From: Gremmenia infestans
Lineage: Eukaryota > Ascomycota > Leotiomycetes > Helotiales > Hamatocanthoscyphaceae
Assembly (NCBI GenBank): GCA_032629725.1
Contig: JAFEVB010000029.1
Coordinates: 310,001 to 374,000 of the forward strand
Length of the DNA: 64,000 nucleotides
Direction of reading: 5' to 3'
Numbering within the stretch: position 1 is the stretch's first letter; every line of letters begins with the position of its first letter. Under the pieces are notes generated by a model. It was not told the origin of the DNA and did not search any database. It saw only the letters and a list, made by a program, of their open reading frames with translations. The position numbers were made by a program, and so were the translations under genes. Below, piece by piece: positions 13,134 to 23,763 of this stretch.

Positions 13134-13208
13134 GGCTTATTTCGGCGAGAAGGGAGAGCACAACAACTGAAGTCTCCTACCATACTCTCCCGAAAACTCC
13201 TCTTCGAA

Positions 13209-13982
13209 ATGCTCCCCAAAAGCCTTGCACTCCTTATTGCCTCTGGCCTCACAGTTCAAGCTACCCAATCTTTTAACAACACTGGCACAACCGCTGGCTG
13301 GGACGCCATATTCATAGACTCCGGCTCCAAAGGCACAGTCCAACAAGTCACCAATGTAGTTTACCAAGGTCCCTCGGCCCTCAAAATGACCCAGACCTAC
13401 GACTCCAGCTACACGGGCCGGTACCACTCCGAAGTGCACCACTACAACGCCATGAAAAAGGGTGACACCGGATTTTACGGCTTCGCATTCCGTCTCGAGG
13501 CAGACTGGCAATCGTCGCCGGCACAGTCATACAACATCGCGCAGTTCATCGCTGACTTCACTGACCTCGACTGCGGCGAAGATTATATGCCCGGCACCAT
13601 GGTTGAGATTCTTGGTGACCAACTTGTTACGCGCAGAAAGTACGGTAGTGTGTGTCCGACGTCTTCGCAGCAGACGGAGTATTATAACAACCTGGCCACA
13701 ATCACTCCGGGTGTGTGGCACAAGGTTGAGATCCAGGCCAGTTGGCAGAGTGATAGCTCGGGGTTCCTGAAACTTTGGCTTGATGGCAACAAAGTGCTGG
13801 AGGAGTTGAATGTTGCTACTTCTGTTACTGATGGGAGGGCATTTGAGTTCAGGGTTGGGCTTTATGCGAATGGGTGGCATGATGATAAGGAATTAAAGGG
13901 TACTCAACCGACGAGACAAGTCTGGTTTGATGAGATTGGATTGGGTACGGCGTTTGCGGATGCGGATCCTGATCAATGGTAG
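13209..13982 (+). CDS. Secreted polysaccharide lyase family 20 (glucuronan lyase-like, 257 aa)
   Basis: Single exon. Residues 1-20 are a signal peptide (MLPKSLALLIASGLTVQATQ). The mature part is a compact beta-jelly-roll-type sequence whose motifs match family PL20, the family of the Trichoderma beta-1,4-glucuronan lyase: YTGRYHSEVHHY near residue 68, FYGFAFRL, PGVWHKVEIQASW and QVWFDEIG near the end. Lyases of this family cut glucuronic-acid-containing polysaccharides by beta-elimination outside the cell. Length is typical, with no binding module and no linker. Family recognition is from memory of conserved motifs; the exact substrate is inference. Confidence 0.85.
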   Translation: MLPKSLALLIASGLTVQATQSFNNTGTTAGWDAIFIDSGSKGTVQQVTNVVYQGPSALKMTQTYDSSYTGRYHSEVHHYNAMKKGDTGFYGFAFRLEADWQSSPAQSYNIAQFIADFTDLDCGEDYMPGTMVEILGDQLVTRRKYGSVCPTSSQQTEYYNNLATITPGVWHKVEIQASWQSDSSGFLKLWLDGNKVLEELNVATSVTDGRAFEFRVGLYANGWHDDKELKGTQPTRQVWFDEIGLGTAFADADPDQW

Positions 13983-14698
13983 TTGGGATAGATAATTGAA
14001 TGATGGGGTGGAGTTAATCTACAGTATATGAAGATAGAAAAAGTATTGGAAGGATTTTGGGGGAAGCCCAATATCAACCTCTTCGTTTTCCATTCAAACC
14101 TATTTCGAGATCCATATGGTGCTTACCTTCTTTGCAACATCCGAGTAACATTCTCTTCCTCATCAACTGCACACAGAGTCTGCTTCAATTGCGTGACTTT
14201 TAGGCACTGCTTATTTTGAAAACCAAAGTATGGTGCCTATTCTATATTTAGAAGCAACTGGCAAGGCAGAACGTGTTCGTAGAGAAATATCAAATCGGAA
14301 TGAAGTAAAAGTTGCCTGCCTACCTTGCACTCCTCGGATTTTATAGAGCTGACGTTCGTTGTTGCTGAATCTGACTAAACTGCCCCACGTGATCGGGCAG
14401 ACATCCCACCAAGGCCTTCCGTTCGCAAAGCAACGACCAGAAACAACCACCCCACCAAAGCATAAACACCGCAACCTCCAAACTCGAATACCTGCCCTCG
14501 ATCTGCAAACTCGAGAACTCCCACCGCATAGCATAACCGCATCTTGCATCTCCTAACCTACCGAGTCTCTTGTACGTCCGGACCAACCTCCGTTCTCTCG
14601 AGAAAGCGGGGTGTTGATTCTTCTGTTATCGCATCGCTGACGATACCTACAGGCTCATCATCAATTGATTTTCCCCTCCACGCAAACCCATCTTCACC
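13983..14698. other. Intergenic, PL20 3' flank and cofilin promoter
   Basis: No gene seen. The last 150 bp are pyrimidine-rich, as in fungal 5' leaders before highly expressed genes. Confidence 0.5.
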
Positions 14699-15490
14699 AT
14701 GGTAAGTTATCTCGACCCGTTGTTTTTGTAGACCGGTGCACCTGCTAACACGTTCCGCGAACACAGTCTCAATCAGGGTCAGTGCCACCCGTCTTGTCTT
14801 TTCCCAAGCCCTCGACTCTCAGCCCACCCCCATGACAAACAACAAACTTGGCAGAGACAGGAAAGCTGACAAGGATATCCATTTGAACAGATGCTCCATT
14901 TCGCCCGATTGCGTCTCCAAATTCAACGAGCTGAAGCTCAACAAGAAGATCAAGTACATCATTTACAAGTTGACGGACGACTATAAGGAGATCGTTGTTG
15001 AGGAGACCAGCGAGGATGGCGACTGGGAAACTTTCCGCCAAAAGTTGGTTACCGCACAATCGAAGAGCAAGACTGTATGTACGGTAACTCAGCCAGGGGG
15101 TGCGGTTGCTAACACCTGAGATAGGGCAAGGTTGGCAAAGGTCCAAGATATGCCGTCTATGACTTCAACTACGACTTGGCTTCGGGGGAGGGATCAAGGT
15201 ATGGTTGCTTTGCAGAAACTAGGAGATGCGCGCTCACAAGAGATGTAGGAGCAAGATCACTTTCATCGCGTGGTCCCCAGATGATGCCGGGATCCAGGTT
15301 CGTCCAAGCAGCCACTGCCCCTCCGAATCCTCAATGCTAATAAATACAAAAGCCCAAGATGGTCTACGCTTCCTCCAAAGATGCTCTCAAGCGCGCCCTG
15401 AATGGAATCGCTACCGAGTTCCAAGCAAACGATGAAGACGACATTGAGTATCAATCCGTCCTCGCAAAGGTCAGCAAGGGTCTAGCATAA
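14699..15490 (+). CDS. COF1: Cofilin/ADF actin-depolymerising factor (152 aa, 6 exons)
   Basis: Single ADF-homology domain protein that severs and depolymerises actin filaments in the cytosol. Exons: 14699-14701 (the ATG alone), 14767-14777 (11 nt), 14891-15074, 15125-15198, 15249-15297 and 15353-15490, together 459 nt. The protein starts MSQSG, with the regulatory Ser2/Ser4 region. It continues SPDCVSKFNELKL and KKIKYIIYKL, then the YAVYDFNY segment, FIAWSPDDAGI, and the long actin-binding helix KMVYASSKDALKRAL. Length equals fungal cofilins. It is convergent with the UBL gene at 15802-16543. Six exons in under 800 bp is dense, and the first two tiny exons rest on frame and the conserved MSxSG start. 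Confidence 0.95.
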
Positions 15491-15801
15491 ACGTTCCTTT
15501 CAACTACCACGAGATTACGATATGATGGGAGACGGACGGACAAATGATGGGAGGATGCCTGTGTTTCATTGGTGCTGCTCATTAGCCTGCGGATGCCACG
15601 TACATTCATAGTTGGTCAGCGAATTCTCAGGCTTTTTTATCAAGGTAGGCAGGATGGAGGAAGAAACGTGGTGGCAGAGTCGGTCAGGTGTCTTGAGAGC
15701 ATATGAAGACATCAAAAGCGACTTCTTAACATGCATGGCATTTTCCACTCTATCTAATGACAACCAAACGCCGCGCTGAAATTCTCTCTTTATTGCGTAA
15801 A

Positions 15802-16543
15802 TCATGACTTATCCACTGCAGCTTTAAAAATTCCCCAAACCCTCTCCCCCTCATTCTCATCCTTTAATCTTTGAACCAAGAAACCTTTCAGGTCACTCCA
15901 GAACTCGTCCGTCTTCAGTACTTCACCTCCCTGTCCCATTACCCCCTCCATAGGTTCTGTCTCTTCCACCCCCTTCTTGATAGCCGCGGCGCCTCCAATG
16001 ACCATCACACTGAACTCCACTTTCCCCTTCCCCTCTTCCACCACATCTTTCAACGCCTTACTATCTCCCACCGGTTTCTTCGAGTATAAGATCCGCAACG
16101 CTGAGACTGGGATACTGGTTTCCGAGGAAAGCTGTTCTTTCAAAGAGAATATTGAAGTACTGAGCGGTTGCGAGAATAGCGTTACATTGAGGGGTGGATT
16201 GCGCAGGGACTTCAGGGAGACGGTAATAGAGGCTTCGGCGCCCGGTGCGAGCTTGGTTTTCTTGGCTAGGGGCGGGCCTGTGGATTTGGGGAGGATGAAC
16301 TGGTTTATATCAGCTTGTGATTCCCAAGCTAAGGCCAGAGAAAGAGGGCATCGAGGTTGAGGAATGGAGGGGAATACATACCGCGCTCCTGGCAGGATAG
16401 GTCCTAGGATCCTCAACATGATCGGGACCCAACTTATTCGGCCGCCCATCCAGGCTCGTCAGGAATGATTTCGCGAATGCCAGTTCTGTCATATTTATCT
16501 GCTCTGGTTTGTTCTTTTCAAAAGCTGATCCAAGATATGACAT
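15802..16543 (-). CDS. Ubiquitin-like domain protein, Get5/Mdy2-like (219 aa)
   Basis: Exons on the minus strand: 16543-16382 and 16299-15802, with an 82-bp intron between. The N-terminal part (MTELAFAKSFL) matches the fungal Get5-related family. It is followed by a ubiquitin-like fold around residues 85-155, with SLKEQLSSETSIPVSALRIL and KPVGDSKALKDVV. The C-terminal region is helical (DEFWSDLKGFLVQRLKD). Get5 acts with Get4 in delivering tail-anchored proteins to the ER. In some fungal databases related proteins carry the label cell-cycle control medial ring component. The UBL fold is clear; the GET-pathway role is inferred. Its start lies only 174 bp from the divergent NOP2 start, suggesting a shared promoter. 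Confidence 0.8.
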
Positions 16544-16717
16544 GGTAAACGGAGCTTGACCTTAACACGAGATGGAGGAGTAAATGCGGGCGCTAGCGGC
16601 ACCCGTAAATCTTATCAGTAAATTTTCCATTAAAAAAAGTTTCCCCAATCTCTATCCAACCCACCAAACCACCAATCCCTCCACAACACAAAGTCCTTAA
16701 CAAGGCAATCAAACGAA

Positions 16718-18961
16718 ATGGGAGTCGGACGCCGCATGAAGAAGCAGGGCATGCCCGAGCCGCTCGATGAAGCGCATTTCACGAACCTGAAGCGCAAAGC
16801 GGGCATGTCTGTTACTGAAAGTAGGGAAGAAGCAAAGGGCTACGCGAAGAAAAGAAAGACGAATGGATCTTCCGAGCCTAAAAGTAGACAGGAGAAGAGG
16901 GATAGGAAAGAGAAGAAAACCAATGAGGGAAAGAAGAAGCCGTTTACCAATGCTCTACCCCCTACGCCCATGAAGAAAGGCAGCAAAAAGGCCGAAGCAA
17001 TTCCATTGCCAATGTCCGATGAGGAAATGGACGATGATTCCGATGCCGCGGACCTTATGGGCGATGAGTTTGATGGCATATCCAGCACTGAGGGGGACGC
17101 TGGATTAAAGGATGATTTTCTGGAATCGGGAAGTGAAGTCTATGATTCTGGGGACGATCATCCGCAAGCTATGTTCTCGGAGGATGAAGACGAGTCGGAT
17201 GCAGAGGAAAAACTCACAGCTGCCAATATCGCCGGTCTTACTAGAAAACTCGATGACCAGATGGCTGCTGAGGCGGAAGATGCACAGGCTGAACTGGAAG
17301 AGGCGGCGTTGCAGACAAATATTGCTGGGGATCGACCGCATGTACTGGATGACGATAGTGATGATGAAGGAGGGGCCAAGAAGAATTCTCTGCTCGCGCC
17401 GGACTTACAGCTGTTAAGGTCGAGGATCAATGATACCGTGCGAGTGCTGGATGACTTTTCGAATTTAGCGGAAGAGGGAAGGTCGAGAGCAGAGTATACA
17501 GCACAGCTGTTGAAAGATATTTGTGCGTACTATGGGTATTCGGAATATCTGGCTGAGAAGCTATATAATCTTTTCTCGCCAAAGGAGGCTTTTGCCTTCT
17601 TCGAAGCAAACGAAACTGCCAGACCAGTCGTCCTTCGAACCAATACCCTACGAACACACAGAAGAGATCTCGCAACGGCTCTCATCAACCGCGGCGTTAC
17701 TCTCGAGCCTGTCGGAAAATGGTCTAAGATTGGTCTCCAAGTCTTTGAAAGCGCCGTCCCACTCGGAGCTACACCCGAGTATCTAGCCGGCCACTACATC
17801 TTACAAGCAGCATCATCCTTCCTCCCCGTCATGGCCCTCGCGCCCCAAGAAAACGAACGAGTCCTCGACATGGCATCCGCGCCTGGTGGAAAGACCACGC
17901 ACATTGCAGCCCTAATGAAGAACACTGGCTGCATCTTCGCAAACGATAGTAACAAGTCCCGTGCCAAGGGTCTAATCGGGAACGTGCACCGACTCGGAGC
18001 CAAGAATGTCATTGTATGCAACTACGATGCACGCGAGTTCCCTAAAGTTATGGGTGGATTTGACAGAGTGCTCCTCGATGCCCCCTGCTCAGGAACAGGC
18101 GTCATCGCCAAAGACCCCAGCGTCAAAACCAACAAGACCGAGAAAGATTTCCTCATGCTTCCCCATTTACAAAAACAGCTTCTGCTCGCAGCAATCGACT
18201 CGGTTGATCACGCTAGCAAAACAGGAGGCTATATCGTTTACTCTACGTGTTCCGTCACAGTCGAGGAGAACGAGCAGGTTGTGCAATACGCGCTTAGCAA
18301 ACGCCCGAATGTCAAGCTCGTTGAGACCGGGCTGGTTTTTGGTAAAGAGGGCTTCACGTCGTATATGGGCAAGCAGTTCGCCCAATCTCTTAAGATGACC
18401 CGTCGCTATTATCCCCACGCCTACAACGTCGACGGATTCTTCGTTGCAAAATTCAAGAAAACAGGCCCATCACCTGCTGGTTCTTCAGCAAGCAGCAACC
18501 GCGTCAAGAACGACGATATTGATGAGATGGATATTGATAGACGTCCGGTTCCAGAAACAGAGGAAGAGGAGAAGGAAGATGTGTTTGGGGGCTTTGACGA
18601 GGAGGAGGATGAGAAGTATATGGAGAGAGCGAAGAGGAATTTGTTGAGGAAGAAGGGACAGGATCCAAATGCGCATAGGGGGGACTTGAGCAAGAAGAGC
18701 GCGGGTGCAGATGGCAAGGAGAAAAATGAGAAGAAGAGTAAGAAAGCTGTGAATGGGGAGGAGAAAGCCGAGAAGAAGGAGAAGAGTACGAAGGCTGTGG
18801 ATGTTGAAGAGAAAATGGAGAAGACCAAGAAGCCTGTTAATGGGGAAGAAAAAAAGGAGAAGAGTTCGAAAGCTGTGGATGTTGCAGAGAAGAAGGAAAA
18901 AAGCAAGAAGCCCGTGAATGGAGAAGAAAGAAAGGAGAAGAAAAGTAAGAAGGATAAGTGA
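16718..18961 (+). CDS. NOP2: 25S rRNA cytosine-C5 methyltransferase NOP2 (747 aa)
   Basis: Nucleolar methyltransferase of the NSUN/RsmB class that modifies a cytosine in large-subunit rRNA and is needed for 60S assembly. Single exon. Residues 1-230 are charged and acidic with basic nuclear-localisation clusters. The catalytic core lies at about 250-580: SAM-binding DMASAPGGKTTHIAALM near 385, DAPCSGTG with Cys457 (motif IV) and YSTCSVTVEENE with Cys511 (motif VI). These two cysteines are the release and catalytic pair in this family. The tail after 620 is an unusually Lys/Glu-rich repeat (NGEEK...AVDVEEK units). Divergent from the UBL gene. Confidence 0.96.
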   Translation: MGVGRRMKKQGMPEPLDEAHFTNLKRKAGMSVTESREEAKGYAKKRKTNGSSEPKSRQEKRDRKEKKTNEGKKKPFTNALPPTPMKKGSKKAEAIPLPMSDEEMDDDSDAADLMGDEFDGISSTEGDAGLKDDFLESGSEVYDSGDDHPQAMFSEDEDESDAEEKLTAANIAGLTRKLDDQMAAEAEDAQAELEEAALQTNIAGDRPHVLDDDSDDEGGAKKNSLLAPDLQLLRSRINDTVRVLDDFSNLAEEGRSRAEYTAQLLKDICAYYGYSEYLAEKLYNLFSPKEAFAFFEANETARPVVLRTNTLRTHRRDLATALINRGVTLEPVGKWSKIGLQVFESAVPLGATPEYLAGHYILQAASSFLPVMALAPQENERVLDMASAPGGKTTHIAALMKNTGCIFANDSNKSRAKGLIGNVHRLGAKNVIVCNYDAREFPKVMGGFDRVLLDAPCSGTGVIAKDPSVKTNKTEKDFLMLPHLQKQLLLAAIDSVDHASKTGGYIVYSTCSVTVEENEQVVQYALSKRPNVKLVETGLVFGKEGFTSYMGKQFAQSLKMTRRYYPHAYNVDGFFVAKFKKTGPSPAGSSASSNRVKNDDIDEMDIDRRPVPETEEEEKEDVFGGFDEEEDEKYMERAKRNLLRKKGQDPNAHRGDLSKKSAGADGKEKNEKKSKKAVNGEEKAEKKEKSTKAVDVEEKMEKTKKPVNGEEKKEKSSKAVDVAEKKEKSKKPVNGEERKEKKSKKDK

Positions 18962-19686
18962 GCAATACCTATAGCAATGTTATGCTTTGTACAGTCAGCC
19001 TACTCTAACTGACTGGTCAAGAGCGAGTCTCTTTTCCCTTTCCATGGGTCCGAGCACGTGATATTATTGCTTTGGTAGTCTATTTCTTCATTTTCAATTG
19101 TGCGCTAGGAAAATTCAAGCCCAGGCTTCTAGTTTTGCCATATCCATTCGCCAATCGTTCGCTTTGCAAGGATTCGATTTCGAAATTCAGTTTCAATAAC
19201 GGTGTCCTGGAATGAAAAGCAAGCTCAAGTGAATTCCTCTATGTTTGCAAGCGATTCAAAGACGGCTGTCGCTGTCCTAAGCAGAGTCATCAGCCAAATG
19301 TGATAGTTACCTATGCATTGAAAGAACATTCTCAAGTTCAGTCCAGTGTTTCTGATAGATTCAGAATTGATAAAGAGAGAAGCAATAAGCAAAGTAAAGA
19401 TAAGAGCGGATTGACTTGAAGCTCTAAAATATGTCAATGCTTGCATGTAAATGAATGCACAAGCTAGTATATATCTGCCTCTCTACACCGTGCACTTCTT
19501 CACTTCGTCCGCACACACGGACGCATGCATGTATTACTAAAGCTAAAAGTTGAATGCTTATCTACTATTTCAACTCTCTCGGAACTTTTTTCTCCAACTC
19601 CAACGCCATCTCCTCAACTCGCCAAAGTCAACTCCTCACAACCCACATTCACAACTCAACTCAACCCCATCACCACCACAGCAAAG
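18962..19686. other. Intergenic between NOP2 and the Myb-like gene
   Basis: No gene supported. A 73-codon minus-strand frame at 19225-19446 has no recognisable features. The last 120 bp are C/A-rich, as in fungal 5' leaders. Confidence 0.5.
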
Positions 19687-20338
19687 ATGTCCACCACCCC
19701 AGCAAAAGTGTCCGATTCATCTGAGACTGCTCTCCTCATTGCCGTCCTCAAGCAAGTCGCTATCACCAAGCTAGACTTCAAAGCCCTCGCCGCAGAGATC
19801 GGTGCCCCAACCGAAGGAGCAGCGCGCAAGAAATGGCAACGCTACAAGAAGAAGCTCGAGTCCCATGGATCTGGAGCCAGCCTCAGCCCGGCCAAGCCGA
19901 CCGGCGTCACGAAGGCCAAACCCAAGGCAAATGGCAATTCTCGTACTCCGACGAAGAAGGGTGCGAAGCAAGTCAAGGTTGAAGCTACTGATGAAATGGG
20001 TACCGAGGAAGAGGTATGTATCCCTGACACCTCTCACTCTACTTGCATTTCCGTATCACCGCTCTTACCTTGAACATCCCTCGTTCAAATAAACACACTT
20101 CCCAACTTACATAAAACAGGAAAATATGCCCATGACACCCCCCTCCCGCCAGATCCCCGCACGCAAGGCACGTACCCCGGTCGGCCGATTCAAGGAAGAG
20201 AGTTCCGAGGGCGAAGGCGATGAGATCTACGAGCACCAAGAGCCGGAGCAGGAGGAGCAGGACTTGAAGATGCAGATTGCGGGCGAGATGGAAGATGGAG
20301 GACAGATGGACGTGGAGGGTGAGGAGTCATGGGAGTAG
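19687..20338 (+). CDS. Small Myb/SANT-like nuclear protein (181 aa)
   Basis: Exons 19687-20013 and 20120-20338, with a 106-bp intron and phase 0. Residues 8-60 (ETALLIAVLKQV...FKALAAEIG...ARKKWQRYKKKL) have the hydrophobic spacing of the one-repeat Myb-like domain common in small filamentous-fungal proteins. Next comes a Lys/Pro/Thr-rich basic linker with AT-hook-like KPKANG/TPTKKGAK pieces, then an acidic C-terminal tail (EEQDLKM...EESWE). Probably a DNA- or chromatin-associated protein; targets unknown. A reading without the intron would end at 20073 and lose the conserved-looking acidic tail, so the spliced form is preferred. Confidence 0.8.
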
Positions 20339-21310
20339 ATCCCAGTGCATTGCATTACAGCTTCAGGCATCCATCCATCTTCATTCATTCACAGGCATGA
20401 GATAGCATGGCATGGCATAGTGGCTCTGGTGGTTTGGTTCTAATGGTTTGGTTTCCAAAACAGGATATGCATGCGAATCTGAGAAAGGGATGGTAACTCC
20501 ACACAAGTAGATAGAACAAAACCAAAAGAAAAACCTTCTCTTCTCTTTACTTCACTTCCCTTCGCTTTCATTCCAAAGATAAGCCCAAACACCCCACGCA
20601 CGTTCATTCTGATACATCAGATCATATCACATTGCTTTGTCCTGCCTCCCTTCCCTTCCCTGCCTTTCTTCCCATCCAAGGTCCGTGCGGATACATGCAT
20701 ACGGAGTACCCTCCCAGCCCAGTCTAGCCCAGCCCCCACGATTCGATTTCATTCAAAAAGTGGACGGCCATACTCCGTAGATCGAGAAATTACGTCACGG
20801 TACTTAGATCCAGTCATGTATAGATGTATCTCACGTGCTCTTGTTCAGGCCCCGGCTCGCTACCCCTGAAATCCTTGGCAAGGCAACGCAAGGCAAACTA
20901 AATTGAACTCTACGGAATATGACTTTACGTTTTCTCGTTGATAAATACTCTTGCGTATAAATAATTCCTCGTATTTCGCCTCTGTTATAAACACCACCAA
21001 GAGAAACGAATATATAATCTGCTGTAGTGTATAAAAAGTGCGTTGGTCACGGAGACATGTACGGAGAACCGCGGTGCTGGATGTTTCAAACGCAGTGCAC
21101 GAGGTGGGAGTTTATACGCTACCGTTGGAGGGAATGCCAATGGTATCAGGGTATAAGGAGAACCCTTTCAAGCGGATGTAGAACGCGTGAGAAGATGCAA
21201 GCTGATCAATAATATCGCTGTGGGTTCAACATTCTGAAGACCCATTTTACACTTTTTCCCCATGTCTTTCAACCCTCTGTTCAAATCATATGCCCGTGTT
21301 CTTGAACATC
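20339..21310. other. Intergenic, no gene seen
   Basis: Holds the 3' flanks of two convergent genes. TC-rich and TTCCC-rich low complexity runs through 20530-20680. Short frames only. Confidence 0.5.
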
Positions 21311-22792
21311 TCAAGCGAAACCATAGATAATTGGCCAACCATCCCTCGCCAGATCTGGAATGGGCATCCGCCCTCTCACAAAATGAATCTGATTCTCTCC
21401 CAGTGCGCACCGATGATTCTCCATCACATATCTCCTAGCATTAGCCTGTACGTCTTCTATTGCGAGTTCAGGAATCCGTCTGAAACGAACAATCACGCCA
21501 ATTTTCTCAAAGGCTAGTATGACGTGGAAGAGACCAATAATTGCGAGCACAACATATCTGTCGTTGAAACAACGCTGGTTATGAAAAGAATTCATAATGA
21601 CAGTATAGAGTGTAGTATCTGAGATGGCCAGGTCGATGTGGTTAAGTCTATAGCAGGATACGATTAGCTATGCCAAAAATGCCTCTCATCTTCTAAGCAT
21701 GCTCCTGATGCTTGCTTACCGAGGCTCAGTACTCTGTTCTCGCAAGAACATCTTCCACTGAAAGTTCTCTGTCAGCCATTGCATAATTGAAAACTAGTTT
21801 GGAGTTCAGGACGATTCGGTGGGTCAGAGATTCAAAGAACTAAAAGCCCCCTAGATTCGGCTGAGTAGGGGAATAAAATTCTTGGAAAATCTACTTACAT
21901 CTAAGTGCAACGTCTCTAGTGCACCAATCATTATTCCAAGGTAATGAAGAGCGGTGCGGCTAATGTCTGCAGATCCTACAGTGAAGTGTAACTGCTGGAT
22001 TTCAGGAAAGTCGTTGCGCCTTGTATGGGGCAATGCTTGGATGGATGAGTTAAGGGTACGGGTATGCCAGGCTCCTACGTGACCGATGCTGTCTGATGTT
22101 ATGATATGAATGATGGAGAGAATAGATCTCTTGCTGAAGACGGAGGGGTTGTGAATTATGTCTATCGCCTGAGACATCAATTGTTGGGAACCCGAAACAT
22201 GTCTGGATGATGTATCTTCGGGGATGGCGGGATTGAAGTAGAATGGATCTCCTCTCCCGGAAAAATGATCGTTGTTTGGGCTCCGTGGAGTGAAAACGAC
22301 TGAACCGTCATTCGAAGGTAGGTCGTGTGGTTCTTCAAGTTGCCTATTCGAATTATTCCTACGTTGGGTGCTTGCCTCCAAGCTTGTCCAGGCCCTTGGC
22401 GTTACACCGTCTGTCGGCATAACAGTTACAGAGCTCGAGCTGCTGCGTGATAACGACGCTTCGAGACTTTGATTAGGTTCTCTTTGGTACTGATCATCGC
22501 GAACCTCTTGAAGATTGCCAGAAGCTTCATCTGAAGTCTGTTGAATGCTTTCATTCGTGGTGCTGTCGTGGAAGGATTTGCAATTATCGCCTTTGGGGCA
22601 AGTAGATATACCACAAGATATACATATGCTGATAGTCGAGAGATTTGACAACGAAGGAGGAGGGGGAGGAGCGGGTGGAGGAATGGGCTTGGGCAGTGCC
22701 GGAATTTGATGATTGTATGGACACTTAGCGTTGGGACAGCCACCCTTGTCGTATCTATGCCAACATAGAGGGGCAAGTTTCTTATTCTTCAT
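21311..22792 (-). CDS. CCCH zinc-finger protein of unknown function (434 aa, 3 exons)
   Basis: Exons 22792-21899, 21793-21720 and 21647-21311 add to 1,305 nt; phases agree at both junctions. The N-terminus begins with a CCCH-type finger (residues 10-28, CWHRYDKGGCPNAKCPYNH, spacing 8-4-3). A proline tract follows (PPPAPPPPPS). A second cysteine cluster, CGISTCPKGDNCKSFH, lies near residues 59-74. The middle is Ser/Asn-rich and probably disordered. The last third is a folded-looking helical region containing the two downstream exons and ending YGFA. CCCH fingers usually bind RNA; a role here is inference. The small middle exon (74 nt) is supported only by frame and splice signals. Confidence 0.72.
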
Positions 22793-23763
22793 GGATACGG
22801 CGGCAAAAAGAGAATGGGGGAAAATGTATTATATGCAGTGTAATGGATGCTTCGCGGAATGATGTGAACGAAGATGGTGGACGATGCTCGTTGATGAAAT
22901 GAATTATCGGAAAGCTGCTTTCGCATTTGGTGTTTGTACATCTTTGAGAGTGCGCCTTCCATATTCGAGAAGTGAGTTGACAAAGATGATGCAAAAATTC
23001 GTGACCATGAAGAGAGGAAGGAGCGTTTGACGCTCACAACCGGCACGCGCAAACCGTTGAACTTTTGGGAGCTCCGATGAGTTCGGCACCACGCAAAATG
23101 AAGCACAAATAAAAATATCCAGCTGTCTAGTAAAGTTGCTAGAATCGATCAAGATGCCAGACGCTCCATTTTCTAGCGAAGTAGTTGGAAAGTCTGCTTT
23201 TAAGCTTCCATCAATAATAGAAATATTGCAAGACATGCATAGTACGAGCAGAAGACGGACTAAAAGCATGAAAGATCATGTGCAAGATATACAGGATGGC
23301 CACTCAAACCCGCCACTTTAGGTGCCCCAAGCAACTGAGGAACTGCAAGAACTGCGCGCATCCTGCACCACCTAAGCTCTCCAGAATCAGACGAAGAGTT
23401 GTGTGTGAAGCGTGATGTACCTGTATACGACACTGACTGTTCTTGACATACGTCCTCCAGGTCCTCTTCAACTAGATTTGTTATGTTTCTTGCTTGACGC
23501 CTTAATTCACCTAAGCCTATTTGAGCGACCCCTATCTGACAGCTCCAGTTTAACATGTGACCCACCCCCCCTTTATTTTGTGTCTTCTTGGTTTCCCGGC
23601 TAATGTCCCTTTTGACAGATAGTGGTAGAACAGTCAGTAATTTCATTGTAGAAAATACTCTGATCATGCAACGGTAGATGTAAGGAGTTAACGTCTACTG
23701 ATTCCCAGTTTGCTAAAAATAAATGCGAGAAATTTATGGTCCCACACTTTTAATGCTGGAGGG
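22793..23763. other. Intergenic; possible coding remnant
   Basis: Promoter of the CCCH gene and 3' flank of the dioxygenase gene. A minus-strand frame at 23260-23667 (135 codons) has a protein-like stretch (LGELRRQARNITNLVEEDL) but no start context or splice partner that I can defend. Confidence 0.4.

Larger units (their letters stand above)
10846..13208. other. Gene-poor interval holding a solo LTR
   Basis: No supportable coding gene. Small frames (for example 113 codons at 11056-11397) lack start context, domains and splice partners. The interval contains the solo LTR at 11919-12085 and, at its right end, the TATA box of the PL20 gene. Confidence 0.5.

Noticed and set aside
22904..23269. 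121-codon minus-strand frame with a hydrophobic start (MLLVRLLLVLCMSCN)
   Set aside because: Signal-peptide-like start but no convincing mature part; it overlaps the expected 5' leader of the CCCH gene.
23260..23667. 135-codon minus-strand frame
   Set aside because: One protein-like stretch only; no homologous family recognised and no splice partners, so not called as a gene.
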